Source: CAYJEO01 sp964369355
GTDB taxonomy: Bacteria > Bacillota_I > Bacilli_A > RF39 > UBA660
Direction of reading: 5' to 3'
Assembly: GCA_964369355.1 (NCBI GenBank)
Contig: CAYJEO010000005.1
Span: forward strand, 1-48,985
Length of the DNA: 48,985 nucleotides
Each line of letters begins with the position of its first letter. Positions within the stretch are counted from its first letter, which is position 1. Below, piece by piece: positions 34,409-44,549 of this stretch. The notes under the pieces are model-generated. The model saw only the letters and a program-made list of their open reading frames with translations, was not told the DNA's origin and did not search any database. The position numbers and the translations under genes are program-made.

Positions 34409-37400
34409 TTATATTTTTTTATAAGTTTCTTTTAATATTGAATATAAATATAAATTAACTTCTTTACTAGTAATTTTATTTATATAATTTTTATACCCTG
34501 CTAATTGTTTAATATAAGATTCATCATCTATATTAGATAATTTATAATCTATAATATCAATATAATCATCATGTTCAATTAATAAATCAATTATTCCATG
34601 ATACATATTATCATCTTCATACATAAACTCATATTCTTGATATATTTTTTTATTTTTAATATCTAACATAAATTCACTTTTTAAGAAACTATTTACTTTG
34701 TTTTTTAAGAAAGTATTTTCTATAAAACTAGTATTAATATTATTAAAATCTAGAGTTTCTAAAATATTATGGAACTCAAGCCCCAAATTAATATTATTAA
34801 TATCTTCTTTGGTTAGTAGCGTATTTATCTTTTTAGAAAAACTTAATTCTTCTACTTCTTGATTTTCTATTTCAATTTTTCTATTTTCAATTACTTCATT
34901 ATTACTTTTAATCTTAGTTAAATAATTATTATTACTTACTATATAATCTTTAGTTAAATTAGCTTCAACATCTTTATAATAAGTATTTATATAATACTTA
35001 CACATACTTAAAAAATCAGCAAAATTTTTAAATCTTAATTTTTTATATAAAGGAGTATATTGTAAGGGTTCATCTTCTGACTTAGGTAGCACAATAATCA
35101 TTTTTTCTTTTGCTCTTGTAACAGCAACATAAAATAATCTTATTTTTTCTGATATTTCTTCTTTATTATAATTACTAATATATAAATCTTTATAAATAGT
35201 AGAACCTATTCCCTCTTTAAAATAAGGTGCTATTATTCCATATTTATTATCATATATAAATCTATCTTTTGCTTCTTGCATATTAAAATTTTTATATAAT
35301 CCAGCATAATAACAAACATTAAATTCTAATCCTTTAGATTTATGAATAGTCATTATTTTAGCACTATCTGATGCTGTTTGACTTGCTTCAAACTCTATTT
35401 TTTCATTATTTTTAACTACATTTTCTAAATAAGATCCAAATTCTATTGGATTGTAATTTAAATTAGATGCTATATCTAATATTTTAGAAATTCTAACAAC
35501 ACTAGATTCTACATTACCTAATTTTATTATTTTATTATAAAAATCAAATTCATTTATAATAAGTTCTAATATTTTTTTAATTGATAATTTATTTAACTTA
35601 CTAGATATTAATTTAGTTTTTTCGAATATATAAGTATTTTTATAATTATTAGATGTAATAATTTCATGTATTTCATTATCTGTTAATTTATGTATAAAAC
35701 TTCTTGCTATACTTAAATAATAATGTTTAAATTCACTATCTAATTGTTTATTATATATTTTAATTGCAAGTAATAAAATATTTTTTAAAACTATTATATC
35801 TTGTTCAGTAGTTAGTTTTTCTGTTTTATATAAAGTAAGAGGTATTTTATAATATTCAAATATTTTTTTATAAGTTAAGAATGCATCTGATCTATCTAAT
35901 AAAACAGTAAAATCAGATGGTCTTGCATCTCTTAGGCAATCAATATTTTTATCATAAACTTGATATTTATTATTTATTTTATCAGTTATGTCTTTTGCTA
36001 TTATAAAAGCTTCTACTTCTTTTTTATCATACGATTTATCACTATGAACATATTCATACACTTCCATATTATCATCGTGATCTGCTTTATTTTTAGTATA
36101 TGTTGAATTACCAAATACCATTTGATGTGACTCTTTATAATCAGCCCCACCTATATAATCATCCATCATTACATTAAACATTTCGTTTATATTGTATAAT
36201 ACTTCTTCTCTTGATCTAAAGTTTTTAGTTAAATCTATTTTAATCCCTACACCAGTAGAATAAGTATCATATTTTTCTTTAAAAATATATGGATTAGCAT
36301 TTCTAAATCTATAAATAGATTGTTTAATATCTCCTACCATGTAAGCATTATTTTCACTTATTAAAGATATAAACTCTTCTTGTAAATCAGAAGTATCTTG
36401 ATATTCATCTACTAGTATTTCCTTAAAAGTGTTTTTTATTTCTTCTCTTACATTATTATTTTCTTTAATAACATTAATAGCCATTATCGCTATATCAGTA
36501 AAGTCAAATAAATCATTTTCATATTTATATTTTTTTAATTTTTTATCAAATATATTTATTATTTCTAAAATAGCTAAAACATATTTTTTAGAATTATAAA
36601 TTGATTCTTTTATTTCTTCTGTTGATTCATATTCACATATTTTAATTACTTTATCAATACTTTTTTTTATATTATCTTTAATTATTTTTGCTTCTTCATC
36701 TGAATCTTTTGGTATTCTAGGAAGTTTTATATCTAAGTTTTGTTTTATTTCGTCATATGTAGTAGACTGTAATACCTTATCTAACATATCTACTATAGAG
36801 TATGCATATTCTCCTGTTGTATATTGTTCTAATAAAGTAGTTTGTTCTTTTACTTCTTCTACTTTCATTAATATTAATTTAATATATTCTAATATATCAT
36901 CATTAATTTTTTCTTCATTAAAATATTTATCTATATAAGTATCTAAATACTTTTGCTTTTCACTTAGTAAATCTAATTTATTATTAATATTCATTACATA
37001 TTTTTTAACATCTTCATCATCTTTAGTGCATAAATCGTTAATTAAATTTAAAAATACTTCATTATTACTTTCATATAATTCATTAAAAGTTTGATCTAAT
37101 ATTTCTTTTTTCTTTATTGATAATAAAGCTGAATCTACTATTTTCGGAGAACTAGTAATATTAAGTAAGTAATGATATTTTTTAACTATAGATAATGAAA
37201 AACTATCAAAGGTTGTTATATAGGCATTATCTATATAATTAAGTTGATCTTTTAATGAAGATTGTTTTTTAATAGCTGATCTAATTCTATCTTTCATCTC
37301 TCCTGCTGCAGCATTTGTAAATGTTAAAATTAGTAAGTTTTTAATAGAATCTCCATTTAATAATTTTGTTATTACACGTTCTGTTAAAACCGCTGTTTTA

Positions 37401-37492
37401 CCTGAACCTGCTCCTGCTGATACTATTATATTTTTTCCACTTAAGTGGATTGCATCCATTTGCTCACTTGTCCAACTAGGCAATATCATCAC
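34409..37492 (-). CDS. addA: AddA: ATP-dependent helicase/nuclease subunit A
   Basis: 1027 residues, shorter than typical AddA (about 1200). Walker A SAGAGSGKT (25-33, Lys32), UvrD-type motifs ILVDEYQDTSDLQEEF, GDIKQSIYRFRNANP and TIHKSKGLEF, then the C-terminal RecB-like nuclease with GIIDLLIEHDD and IIDYKLS (Asp969, Asp982, Lys984). With AddB it processes double-strand breaks to recombinogenic 3' ends. The start overlaps the end of addB: AGGAGG inside addB is two bases from an ATG and eight from a TTG (37483), so the TTG start is also plausible. Confidence 0.92.
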   Translation of the reverse strand: MMILPSWTSEQMDAIHLSGKNIIVSAGAGSGKTAVLTERVITKLLNGDSIKNLLILTFTNAAAGEMKDRIRSAIKKQSSLKDQLNYIDNAYITTFDSFSLSIVKKYHYLLNITSSPKIVDSALLSIKKKEILDQTFNELYESNNEVFLNLINDLCTKDDEDVKKYVMNINNKLDLLSEKQKYLDTYIDKYFNEEKINDDILEYIKLILMKVEEVKEQTTLLEQYTTGEYAYSIVDMLDKVLQSTTYDEIKQNLDIKLPRIPKDSDEEAKIIKDNIKKSIDKVIKICEYESTEEIKESIYNSKKYVLAILEIINIFDKKLKKYKYENDLFDFTDIAIMAINVIKENNNVREEIKNTFKEILVDEYQDTSDLQEEFISLISENNAYMVGDIKQSIYRFRNANPYIFKEKYDTYSTGVGIKIDLTKNFRSREEVLYNINEMFNVMMDDYIGGADYKESHQMVFGNSTYTKNKADHDDNMEVYEYVHSDKSYDKKEVEAFIIAKDITDKINNKYQVYDKNIDCLRDARPSDFTVLLDRSDAFLTYKKIFEYYKIPLTLYKTEKLTTEQDIIVLKNILLLAIKIYNKQLDSEFKHYYLSIARSFIHKLTDNEIHEIITSNNYKNTYIFEKTKLISSKLNKLSIKKILELIINEFDFYNKIIKLGNVESSVVRISKILDIASNLNYNPIEFGSYLENVVKNNEKIEFEASQTASDSAKIMTIHKSKGLEFNVCYYAGLYKNFNMQEAKDRFIYDNKYGIIAPYFKEGIGSTIYKDLYISNYNKEEISEKIRLFYVAVTRAKEKMIIVLPKSEDEPLQYTPLYKKLRFKNFADFLSMCKYYINTYYKDVEANLTKDYIVSNNNYLTKIKSNNEVIENRKIEIENQEVEELSFSKKINTLLTKEDINNINLGLEFHNILETLDFNNINTSFIENTFLKNKVNSFLKSEFMLDIKNKKIYQEYEFMYEDDNMYHGIIDLLIEHDDYIDIIDYKLSNIDDESYIKQLAGYKNYINKITSKEVNLYLYSILKETYKKI

Positions 37493-39740
37493 CTCCTAAA
37501 AATGATAAATCTTCTTGTTTTTTTAAATTTACTAAGTTAGATTCATTCATATAGCATATATCACTAAATTCACAAAATTTACAAGATTTATTTTCATTGT
37601 CAATTTTTTTAGGATTTATATCAAAGTTTGCTTCTATTATATTTTTATAAGCATTATCTATATGTTTGTCTACTAATTTAATAATTTCTTCTATTTGATT
37701 ATTATTTAATACTTTTGAATATGAATAAAATCCATTTTTGCTTACTTTCATTGATTTAATAACATTAGAATCTATATAACTATTATCAAATTTAGATAAT
37801 ATATCAAAATCAGAATTACTATATCCTTGTAGTTTTAATTGATCTTTTTTAGCTTCTAAATAATTTTTCTTAATATCTCTAGTTATTTCTTTTGGTAATA
37901 TTTTTTGTAAGTAAAAACCTGCTATTTTATAATCTTTAAAATTTGAATTTTTAACTAAATATAAATAAACTGGTAATTGTAAATCAAGTCCGTGTATTAT
38001 ATTATTAAAGTTAAAATCAGGTGTTCCTGTTTTATAATCTATTATAGCTAAAGTATTATCATCGTGTACTATTTTATCTACAAATCCTATAAATGATAAG
38101 TCTTGTTTTTTTATTTCTACTTTATGCTCTGTTAATACATTTTTTAAGTCTATAAATTTATTTTGATTTTTTATAGTTTCTATTATAAATTCTAAATCTT
38201 TTTTTAATTTATTTAAGAAAAATAATTGTTTAGAATCTTCATATGTTTTATTTTCTTCATATTTATCTAAACTTAAATTATCTTCTAAACATAAATGAAA
38301 TAAATCTCCTATTTTAGCACTAAAACTTTGTTTAAAATCTCCTATTTTTAAAATATTATTTAAATAATATCTATATGAACATTTATAAAAATTATCCATT
38401 GATGAATATGATAGTCTTATATTTTTATTTATATTTTTAATATCATTTGTATATTTATTATCGTAAGTATTATAATCTATTTTGTAATTACTATATAGTA
38501 AGTCTAAATCTTTTTCTATTGTCCCATATTTTACTAAATTATCTATTTTTTTTGCTAATAAATATTCGTTATATTGTTTTGAATATGTAGTATATGTTTT
38601 ATCATATTTCATATATTCTAAATCTAGTTCATCTGATATTGATGATATATAAAATTCATCTTTTCCATTTTTTATTTTATATGAAATAGTTAAATTATTA
38701 ATCTTATTTATTAAATCAATAGTATTTTGTTTTTCGATTTTATTTAAATTAACTGATGTGTCAAAATTAAGATTTGAGTCATCACTAAAATATCTTTCAT
38801 CTTTTTTTATTGTTGGAATTTGTCCTTGGTTAAAGTTTATTAAAAATACATATTCATCTTTTATTTTATCTAAGGTTGTTATTTCTATTTTGTTTTTTAA
38901 TTGCTTTTGTTTTAATTTAGTATTTTTAAATATATTTGTAAGTATTTCTTTAGCTTCACTTAAATCATCTAAGAAGTAAAATTCATTTATTATATTTATA
39001 ATTTTATTATATATAATTAATTCTTCATTTTCTAATTTAAATTTTTTAGATATATTTTCTAGTACTTCTTTATCTTCTATATTATTTAAAAAATATGATG
39101 CAATTGTTGTTTCATATAAAGTAATTTCATTATCAATAGTGATTGGAATATTAAAATATTTAAATATTATTTTTATTTCGTTATAGTATATATCTGATAC
39201 ATTTACTAATTTTATATCATTTATATTTACAGTTTCTAATAACTCACTAATTTGATTAGCTATAAAAAAAACTTCTTCTTCAACATTATTGAATTTATAG
39301 ATACTATGTTTACTTGCCTGTATGTTTTTTTCTATTATTTCAACATTTGTAATAGTTTTTAATAAATTTATTGCATTAATTTGTCTATTATTTAGGTAAG
39401 AATATCCATCGATAACTACATTTGTGTTTTTTAAGTAGTTTTTAAAAAAATTATCATAGATTAATAGGTTATTTTTATCTAAATATTCTTTTATTTCTTT
39501 TAATTTGTCCATCTTTACATCATTTACATCTTGAATATTGTAAAGGGCATCTAAGTATGTTTTTGCTACATCATATTTTATTTTATAATTAGTCATTAAA
39601 TAAAATATAGTTTTATTATTATAGTCAAAATATAATTTTTTATATAGTTCTTCAAATGTCATATATTTAATATTTTGTAATTTATTTGAATTTTTTAGTA
39701 TGTGTGATTCTTTATTAGAAGTTATTAATAATGTTTTCAT
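37476..39740 (-). CDS. addB: AddB: ATP-dependent nuclease subunit B
   Basis: 754 residues, much shorter than typical AddB (about 1150). The N-terminus lacks a Walker A loop. The C-terminal nuclease is intact: FHLCLED (His482), FIGFVDKIV (Asp555) and AIIDYKTGTPDF (Asp568, Lys570). The iron-sulfur staple is visible as Cys454 (FYKCSYRYYL) with Cys720, Cys723 and Cys729 (CKFCEFSDIC). Partner of AddA, whose gene overlaps by 17 bases. First gene of the operon, AGGTGA RBS, extended -10 TGGTATAAT at 39763-39771. Confidence 0.88.
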   Translation of the reverse strand: MKTLLITSNKESHILKNSNKLQNIKYMTFEELYKKLYFDYNNKTIFYLMTNYKIKYDVAKTYLDALYNIQDVNDVKMDKLKEIKEYLDKNNLLIYDNFFKNYLKNTNVVIDGYSYLNNRQINAINLLKTITNVEIIEKNIQASKHSIYKFNNVEEEVFFIANQISELLETVNINDIKLVNVSDIYYNEIKIIFKYFNIPITIDNEITLYETTIASYFLNNIEDKEVLENISKKFKLENEELIIYNKIINIINEFYFLDDLSEAKEILTNIFKNTKLKQKQLKNKIEITTLDKIKDEYVFLINFNQGQIPTIKKDERYFSDDSNLNFDTSVNLNKIEKQNTIDLINKINNLTISYKIKNGKDEFYISSISDELDLEYMKYDKTYTTYSKQYNEYLLAKKIDNLVKYGTIEKDLDLLYSNYKIDYNTYDNKYTNDIKNINKNIRLSYSSMDNFYKCSYRYYLNNILKIGDFKQSFSAKIGDLFHLCLEDNLSLDKYEENKTYEDSKQLFFLNKLKKDLEFIIETIKNQNKFIDLKNVLTEHKVEIKKQDLSFIGFVDKIVHDDNTLAIIDYKTGTPDFNFNNIIHGLDLQLPVYLYLVKNSNFKDYKIAGFYLQKILPKEITRDIKKNYLEAKKDQLKLQGYSNSDFDILSKFDNSYIDSNVIKSMKVSKNGFYSYSKVLNNNQIEEIIKLVDKHIDNAYKNIIEANFDINPKKIDNENKSCKFCEFSDICYMNESNLVNLKKQEDLSFLGGDDIA

Positions 39741-39762
39741 ATTTCACCTATTTCCTATATAT

Positions 39763-39771
39763 ATTATACCA
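39763..39771 (-). promoter_or_regulatory. Extended -10 of addB operon
   Basis: TGGTATAAT on the minus strand, between the asnB terminator and the addB start. The expected -35 position falls in the terminator's T-tract. Confidence 0.55.
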
Positions 39772-39801
39772 TTAAAAAAAGAAATTTTTTAATTTCTTTT
39801 A
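39772..39801 (-). terminator. Terminator after asnB
   Basis: AAAAGAAATT (39777-39786) and AATTTCTTTT (39791-39800) with a T-run on the minus strand. Confidence 0.7.
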
Positions 39802-41634
39802 GTAGTTATTATTTATAAAATATACTTTGTACCATATTAAGAACATGTAGATAGTATATATTTTTCTTCCGTTTTCTTTTCCTTTATTAAAGTGATCATC
39901 TAATAATTTATTTAATCCTTTTTTACTAAAGAATTCTTCTACAAAATCTTCATTGAAAAGTTCTTTTACTTTGTTAAAATATTTTTCTTCTCTAATCCAG
40001 TGATGGAAAGGTACTGGGAATCCCCATTTTGGTCTTTTTGCCCATTCTTCTGGTAATATATCTTCTGCACATTTTCTTAATATATGTTTTGTTGTATTAT
40101 TTTTTATTTTATGTTTAACAGGTATTTTTCTTGCTACTTCCATAACGTCTTTGTCTAAGAATGGAACTCTTAGTTCTAAGCTATGAGCCATAGTCATTTT
40201 ATCTGCTTTAAGTAATATGTCTTCTAACATCCATAAATGCATATCTACATATTGCATTTTTGTTATATCATCTTTATCTTTTACTTTGTCAAAAAATTGT
40301 TTTGTTATTTCTCTATATTTATATGAGTCCATATATTTTTTATTTAAAATACCTTTTTTTTCTTTTTCTTCAAATATTAAAGATGAACCTGTGTAGTATT
40401 CTTCTACTGGTAATCCATTTTTAATTAAGAATTTTCTACCTTTAAACCTTGGTAAGTTGTATGCTATTTTGCCTACTGGATATCTTAAAAATTTTGGTAT
40501 TTTTCTATATTTTAAATCAGTTGCAGATAATGCATAAGTTTCATATCCTGCGAATAATTCATCTGCACCTTCTCCAGATAATACTACTGTTACATCTTGT
40601 ACAGCCATTTTTGATAAGAAATATAATGGTACTGCTGACGCGTTTGCATGTGGTTCATCTGAATGATACATTACATCTTCTAAACTGTCAAAAAATTCAT
40701 CTGCTGTTATTAATTTACTTTCGTTTTCAATTTCCAACATACCTGATAAGTCTTTTGCTAATTGAGTTTCGTCAAAGTTTTTTCTTTCAAATCCTACTGA
40801 AAATGTTTTAGTAGGCATTAATGTTTTTACTATATAACTTGAATCTACTCCACCTGATAAGAAAGCTCCTACAGTTACATCTGAAATTCTATGTTTTTTA
40901 ACTGAATCTTCCATGACTTCTTTTATTTGTTTTACATATTCTTCTTCTGTTTTATCTGTTGTTTCATATTTAGTATCATAGTATTCTACTATATTCATTT
41001 TACCATTTTTATAAGTATAGTAGTGTCCTGGTTTTAATTTATAAACACCTTTGAAAAATGTTTCATTAAGTCCTGAAAATTGGAATGTTAAATATGGTCT
41101 TAATGCTTTTTCATTTAATTCTTTTTTAAAATTTGGATGTCCTAAAAAAGATTTGATTTCTGATGAAAACATAAATGTACCATTTTGATTAGTATAGTAA
41201 TATGGTTTAATTCCGAAATGATCTCTTGCTCCAAATACTTGTTTTTTCTTCATATCATATATTGCAAATGAAAACATTCCTCTAAGTTTTTTTACTATAT
41301 TAACACCATACTCTTCATAACCTCTTAAGATTACTTCTGTATCTGTTTTTGTTTTGAATTTATATTTTTTTGATAGTTCTTTTTTTAATTCTAAATAGTT
41401 ATATATCTCACCATTAAAAATAATTACTGTATCGTTATTATCGTTAAATATTGGTTGTGAACCACCTTCTAAATCTATTATGCTTAGTCTTCTAAATCCG
41501 AATGCTACTAAGTCGTCTGTAAAATATCCTTCACTGTTTGGTCCTCTGTGAATTATTTTTTTACTCATTTCTCTTATTATGTTATCTTTTTCTTGTTTTG
41601 GTTTATTATCGATAAATCCTGTAATTCCGCACAT
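39799..41634 (-). CDS. asnB: Asparagine synthetase (glutamine-hydrolysing)
   Basis: 611 residues, full length. Cys2 (MCGITGF) is the glutaminase nucleophile; RGPNSEGYF and FNGEIYNY complete the class II amidotransferase domain (1-~200). The synthetase PP-loop is SGGVDSS (260-266), with LSGEGADELFAGY and LELRVPFLD further on. It makes asparagine from aspartate, glutamine and ATP in the cytoplasm. It follows the cysteine desulfurase gene by 41 bases without a terminator, so the two are co-transcribed. RBS AGGAGG. Confidence 0.96.
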   Translation of the reverse strand: MCGITGFIDNKPKQEKDNIIREMSKKIIHRGPNSEGYFTDDLVAFGFRRLSIIDLEGGSQPIFNDNNDTVIIFNGEIYNYLELKKELSKKYKFKTKTDTEVILRGYEEYGVNIVKKLRGMFSFAIYDMKKKQVFGARDHFGIKPYYYTNQNGTFMFSSEIKSFLGHPNFKKELNEKALRPYLTFQFSGLNETFFKGVYKLKPGHYYTYKNGKMNIVEYYDTKYETTDKTEEEYVKQIKEVMEDSVKKHRISDVTVGAFLSGGVDSSYIVKTLMPTKTFSVGFERKNFDETQLAKDLSGMLEIENESKLITADEFFDSLEDVMYHSDEPHANASAVPLYFLSKMAVQDVTVVLSGEGADELFAGYETYALSATDLKYRKIPKFLRYPVGKIAYNLPRFKGRKFLIKNGLPVEEYYTGSSLIFEEKEKKGILNKKYMDSYKYREITKQFFDKVKDKDDITKMQYVDMHLWMLEDILLKADKMTMAHSLELRVPFLDKDVMEVARKIPVKHKIKNNTTKHILRKCAEDILPEEWAKRPKWGFPVPFHHWIREEKYFNKVKELFNEDFVEEFFSKKGLNKLLDDHFNKGKENGRKIYTIYMFLIWYKVYFINNNY

Positions 41635-41675
41635 ATTGACCTCCTATTTTTATTGCTATTTAATTATATCATATT

Positions 41676-42788
41676 TTATTTATTTAATCTTAAATTACTT
41701 ATAGAGTTTTTTAATTCTTTTACAAATATATTTATTTCTTCTTCTGTTGTGTGATGTGATAAGCTTATTCTTACACTTGTATTTGCATAGTCTAAGTTAT
41801 TAGTAACTGCTAGCACTGCTTCACTTCCGGCACTAGTAGCACATGCTGTTTTTGTTGAAATAAATATGTTTTTTTCTTCTAATGAATGTAATAGTGATTC
41901 TGGTTTTATTCCATTAACACTTATATTTATAATATTTTTTATACTAAATTCATTACTATTTATGTGAATATCCATTTGTTTTAATTCATTAATTAATTTT
42001 TCATTTAATATTTTTATTTTTTCTTGTTTATCATCAAACTTATCAAACATTAATCGTAAAGCTTTTGCTAGTGAAACTATTAATTCTGCTGATGGTGTTC
42101 CACTTCTATATATGGTAGTACTTTTACCACCATGTATAATTGGAGTAATATCTATATTTTGTTTTTTATATAAAAAACCAATTCCTTTTATACCATATAT
42201 TTTATGAGCTGATGCTGAAGCTAAATCTATATTTGTTAAATCTATTTTTATCTTTCCTAATGATTGTGTAATATCAGAATGAAAATAACATTTTTTATAT
42301 TGTTTTACAATTTTAGCAATCTGTTCTATATCTTGAATTATTCCCACTTCACTATTAACATGTGCTATCGTAACTAAAATAGTTTCATCTGATATTAATT
42401 CTTTCAAATGCTCTATATCTACTTTACCATTTATTAAATTAACATAATCTATTTTATATCCTTGTTTTTCTAAATAGTTTAAAGGTTCATTAATAGATGA
42501 ATGTTCTAATTTAGTTGTTATTATTTGTTTTCCTCTATTATATTTTAAAATTCCAAAAATAGCAGCATTATTTGCTTCGCTTGCTCCTGATGTATATATT
42601 ATTTCGTCTGGTTTAACTTTTAACATATTTGCTATTTGATCTGTTGCAGCATTAATTAACTTATTGGTTTTACTTCCTAAACTATGTAATGAGTTTGGAT
42701 TTGCATAATATTCTTGTGCTACTTTAGTAAAACTTTTTATTACTTCTTCGTCTGCTTTTGTTGTTGCGGCATAGTCTAAATATATCAT
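41676..42788 (-). CDS. Cysteine desulfurase (class V aminotransferase)
   Basis: 370 residues. Typical start MIYLDYAATTKADEEVI; His96 (KLEHSSI), PLP lysine Lys196 in SASAHKIYGIKGIGFLY, and catalytic Cys316 in ISTKTACATSAGSEAVLAV. It takes sulfur from cysteine for Fe-S clusters or tRNA thiolation. The region around the Cys is closer to the short-loop NifS/YrvO type; no IscU or thiI gene is adjacent, so the acceptor is unknown. First gene of the operon with asnB, driven by the promoter at 42812-42840. Confidence 0.94.
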   Translation of the reverse strand: MIYLDYAATTKADEEVIKSFTKVAQEYYANPNSLHSLGSKTNKLINAATDQIANMLKVKPDEIIYTSGASEANNAAIFGILKYNRGKQIITTKLEHSSINEPLNYLEKQGYKIDYVNLINGKVDIEHLKELISDETILVTIAHVNSEVGIIQDIEQIAKIVKQYKKCYFHSDITQSLGKIKIDLTNIDLASASAHKIYGIKGIGFLYKKQNIDITPIIHGGKSTTIYRSGTPSAELIVSLAKALRLMFDKFDDKQEKIKILNEKLINELKQMDIHINSNEFSIKNIINISVNGIKPESLLHSLEEKNIFISTKTACATSAGSEAVLAVTNNLDYANTSVRISLSHHTTEEEINIFVKELKNSISNLRLNK

Positions 42789-42811
42789 TTTATCTCCAAC
42801 TTTCTTTAGGT

Positions 42812-42840
42812 ATTATATCAATAATTTGACTTATTTTCAA
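42812..42840 (-). promoter_or_regulatory. Promoter of cysteine desulfurase-asnB operon
   Basis: On the minus strand TTGAAA (42835-42840), a 17-base spacer and TATAAT (42812-42817) preceded by TGA. It lies in the divergent region shared with the gene starting at 42889. Confidence 0.75.
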
Positions 42841-42888
42841 ATAATTGATAATATTATTAGGCTTCACGAAAAAAGCAAGAGGTGTAAA

Positions 42889-43467
42889 GTGAATTTAAAA
42901 ATTAAATATATCATTGGAAGTTTATTAGTTGTTTTTTTAATAACTATTGCTTATAATTTCAATGAGCAAAAACAAAGTTTTCATGTATTTGATAATACTG
43001 AAATAGACTATGTTAGTGATGATCAATATTTTGTTACTAATAATCGTATAGAAGTTTATGATGGTTTAATATATGAAGAATTAGTTTTAAAACTAGATAG
43101 TTTTTTAAAAGGACATTTAGCTGGTATGGGTTATATGTATGCTGATTTATCTTTAAAATATGGCGTAGATCCTTATTTAGCTGTAGCTATTAGTATGCAT
43201 GAGACTGGTTGTAACTGGAATTGTTCTTCCTTAACTGTTATGTGTAATAACGTTGGTGGACAAAAAGGTGGTCCTGGTTGTAATGGCGGTTCTTATAAAG
43301 CATTTAATACTTTAGAAGAAGGTATTAATTCGTTTGTTTATAATATTTATCATAATTATGTTAGATATGGCTTAACAACGGCTTCTTTAATGAATCCGAA
43401 ATATGCAGCTGATCCTGAATGGGCTAGTAAAGTTAATAATTACATTTACCAAATGAAAAACTATTAG
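42889..43467 (+). CDS. Membrane-anchored lysozyme-like (glucosaminidase-type) protein
   Basis: 192 residues from the GTG at 42889, placed after GAGGTG; an ATG 63 bases earlier lacks an RBS and lies in the promoter region. One N-terminal membrane helix (residues 5-23), then a linker, then a lysozyme-like domain (~75-190): KYGVDPYLAVAISMHETGCN with the likely catalytic Glu105, and SYKAFNTLEEGINSFVYNIY. Four Cys around the active site (C108, C112, C119, C131) suggest disulfides outside the cell. It probably cleaves peptidoglycan glycan strands. Single gene with its own terminator. Confidence 0.82.
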   Translation: MNLKIKYIIGSLLVVFLITIAYNFNEQKQSFHVFDNTEIDYVSDDQYFVTNNRIEVYDGLIYEELVLKLDSFLKGHLAGMGYMYADLSLKYGVDPYLAVAISMHETGCNWNCSSLTVMCNNVGGQKGGPGCNGGSYKAFNTLEEGINSFVYNIYHNYVRYGLTTASLMNPKYAADPEWASKVNNYIYQMKNY

Positions 43468-43470
43468 TAT

Positions 43471-43507
43471 GAAAAAAGGTTAGATAATTTATCTAGCCTT
43501 TTTATTT
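43471..43507. terminator. Bidirectional terminator
   Basis: AAAAAGGTTAGATAA and TTATCTAGCCTTTTT (one wobble) between two convergent genes. Confidence 0.85.
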
Positions 43508-43969
43508 TACTTTTTTATATACTTTATCTACTTCTTCTTTGTTACCTTCAATTCCTATTACATTCATTACTTCAGGCGATGTATATTTATCTATCTCAAA
43601 TTTAATATTTTCTTTTTCATATACTGTTCTAGTTCTATCTAGTGTTTTTAATAGTTTCAGATTTAAAAACTCAATTATTGATTCTATTTTTTCTAAATCT
43701 TCTTTTTTTACTTTTAATGGTAAAGTTTCTTTTCTTATCTTTAATATATCTTCTGTTTCATTATTAGCTTTAAAATCAAAAATAATTTCTTCTTTACCAT
43801 CTTTTATAGTAGTAGTTATTCTTGCCATTATATCTGTTTCATTTTTATATAATTTTCTTATTTGTCTATTTTGGTTTATTTTTTTATAGTTATTATCTTC
43901 ACAATATTTAATATATTTATCTATATTGTCTACTTTAAAACTATATTCATATTCTTCGTTATACTTCAT
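43502..43969 (-). CDS. CYTH-like domain protein
   Basis: 155 residues from the ATG after GAGGTGA. N-terminal EEYEYSFKV resembles the ExExK signature; later RQIRKLYKN, IMARITTT, IIFDFKAN, LDRTRTVYE and IKFEIDKYT give the alternating charged strands of a triphosphate-tunnel barrel. CYTH enzymes act on triphosphates (adenylate cyclase type IV, thiamine triphosphatase). Assignment is by motif only, and the spacing of the first motif is not exact. Single gene. Confidence 0.65.
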   Translation of the reverse strand: MKYNEEYEYSFKVDNIDKYIKYCEDNNYKKINQNRQIRKLYKNETDIMARITTTIKDGKEEIIFDFKANNETEDILKIRKETLPLKVKKEDLEKIESIIEFLNLKLLKTLDRTRTVYEKENIKFEIDKYTSPEVMNVIGIEGNKEEVDKVYKKVK

Positions 43970-44001
43970 AATATCACCTCTTCTATCATTATACATAAAT
44001 A

Positions 44002-44027
44002 TATAAAATAAAACAACTATTTAAGTT
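44002..44027 (-). terminator. Terminator after gene of unknown function
   Basis: CAACT and AGTTG arms with ATTTA loop, then TTTTATTT on the minus strand, overlapping the stop codon of the gene at 44017. Confidence 0.6.
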
Positions 44028-44499
44028 GCTCTAATTGTTTTTGTTTATTTTTAGTTTTAAATTTATTATTAAATATATCATTTACAAATTTAAAAGTAGT
44101 CATAAAACTAGTTTTTACATCAATATTTAATTCTGTCCATATTTCATATTCATCGAATTTTGCTTCTGGATTTTCAATTAGTGATTCATCTTTTATTCCA
44201 TACCAACATATGTAAAAATTTTGCATATCTGAAGCAATTTGTAATATATAATGTATGAAATGACCTAGTAATTCATAGTGATCTTTTTCTTCTATATTAT
44301 CTACTAATATTTGCACTAATTCTTCTATAGTATATTCTTTATTTTCTAAAGTTATATTTAGTAATGATATTTGATATAGTGTATATTTTTTTAATTCTTT
44401 ATTTACTAATTCTTTTTTTTCATCAATATCAGCCTGCCAATATCCTTGTTCTACTATATTTTTATCTATTACTCGATATATATTTTTTGTATCAATCAT
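44017..44499 (-). CDS. Protein of unknown function
   Basis: 160 residues from the ATG at 44499 (GGAGGTAATT-ATG). Not recognised. It is predicted mostly helical, acidic in the middle (TIEELVQILVDNIEEKDHYELL) with a very basic, Lys/Gln-rich C-terminus (NNKFKTKNKQKQLEQLK). No membrane helix, signal or metal motif. A promoter (44521-44549) partly inside the upstream GrpB gene drives it. Confidence 0.7.
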   Translation of the reverse strand: MIDTKNIYRVIDKNIVEQGYWQADIDEKKELVNKELKKYTLYQISLLNITLENKEYTIEELVQILVDNIEEKDHYELLGHFIHYILQIASDMQNFYICWYGIKDESLIENPEAKFDEYEIWTELNIDVKTSFMTTFKFVNDIFNNKFKTKNKQKQLEQLK

Positions 44500-44520
44500 A
44501 ATTACCTCCAATGTTTTTGT

Positions 44521-44549
44521 ATTATAGCACCATATATATTTATTGTCTA
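44521..44549 (-). promoter_or_regulatory. Promoter of the gene at 44017
   Basis: On the minus strand TAGACA (44544-44549), a 17-base spacer and TATAAT (44521-44526) with TGC before it. The -35 lies in the 3' end of the GrpB gene. Confidence 0.7.

Noticed and set aside
40449..40811. 120-codon plus-strand open frame inside asnB
   Set aside because: It is antisense to conserved synthetase motifs and its Leu/His-rich translation looks like a frame artefact.
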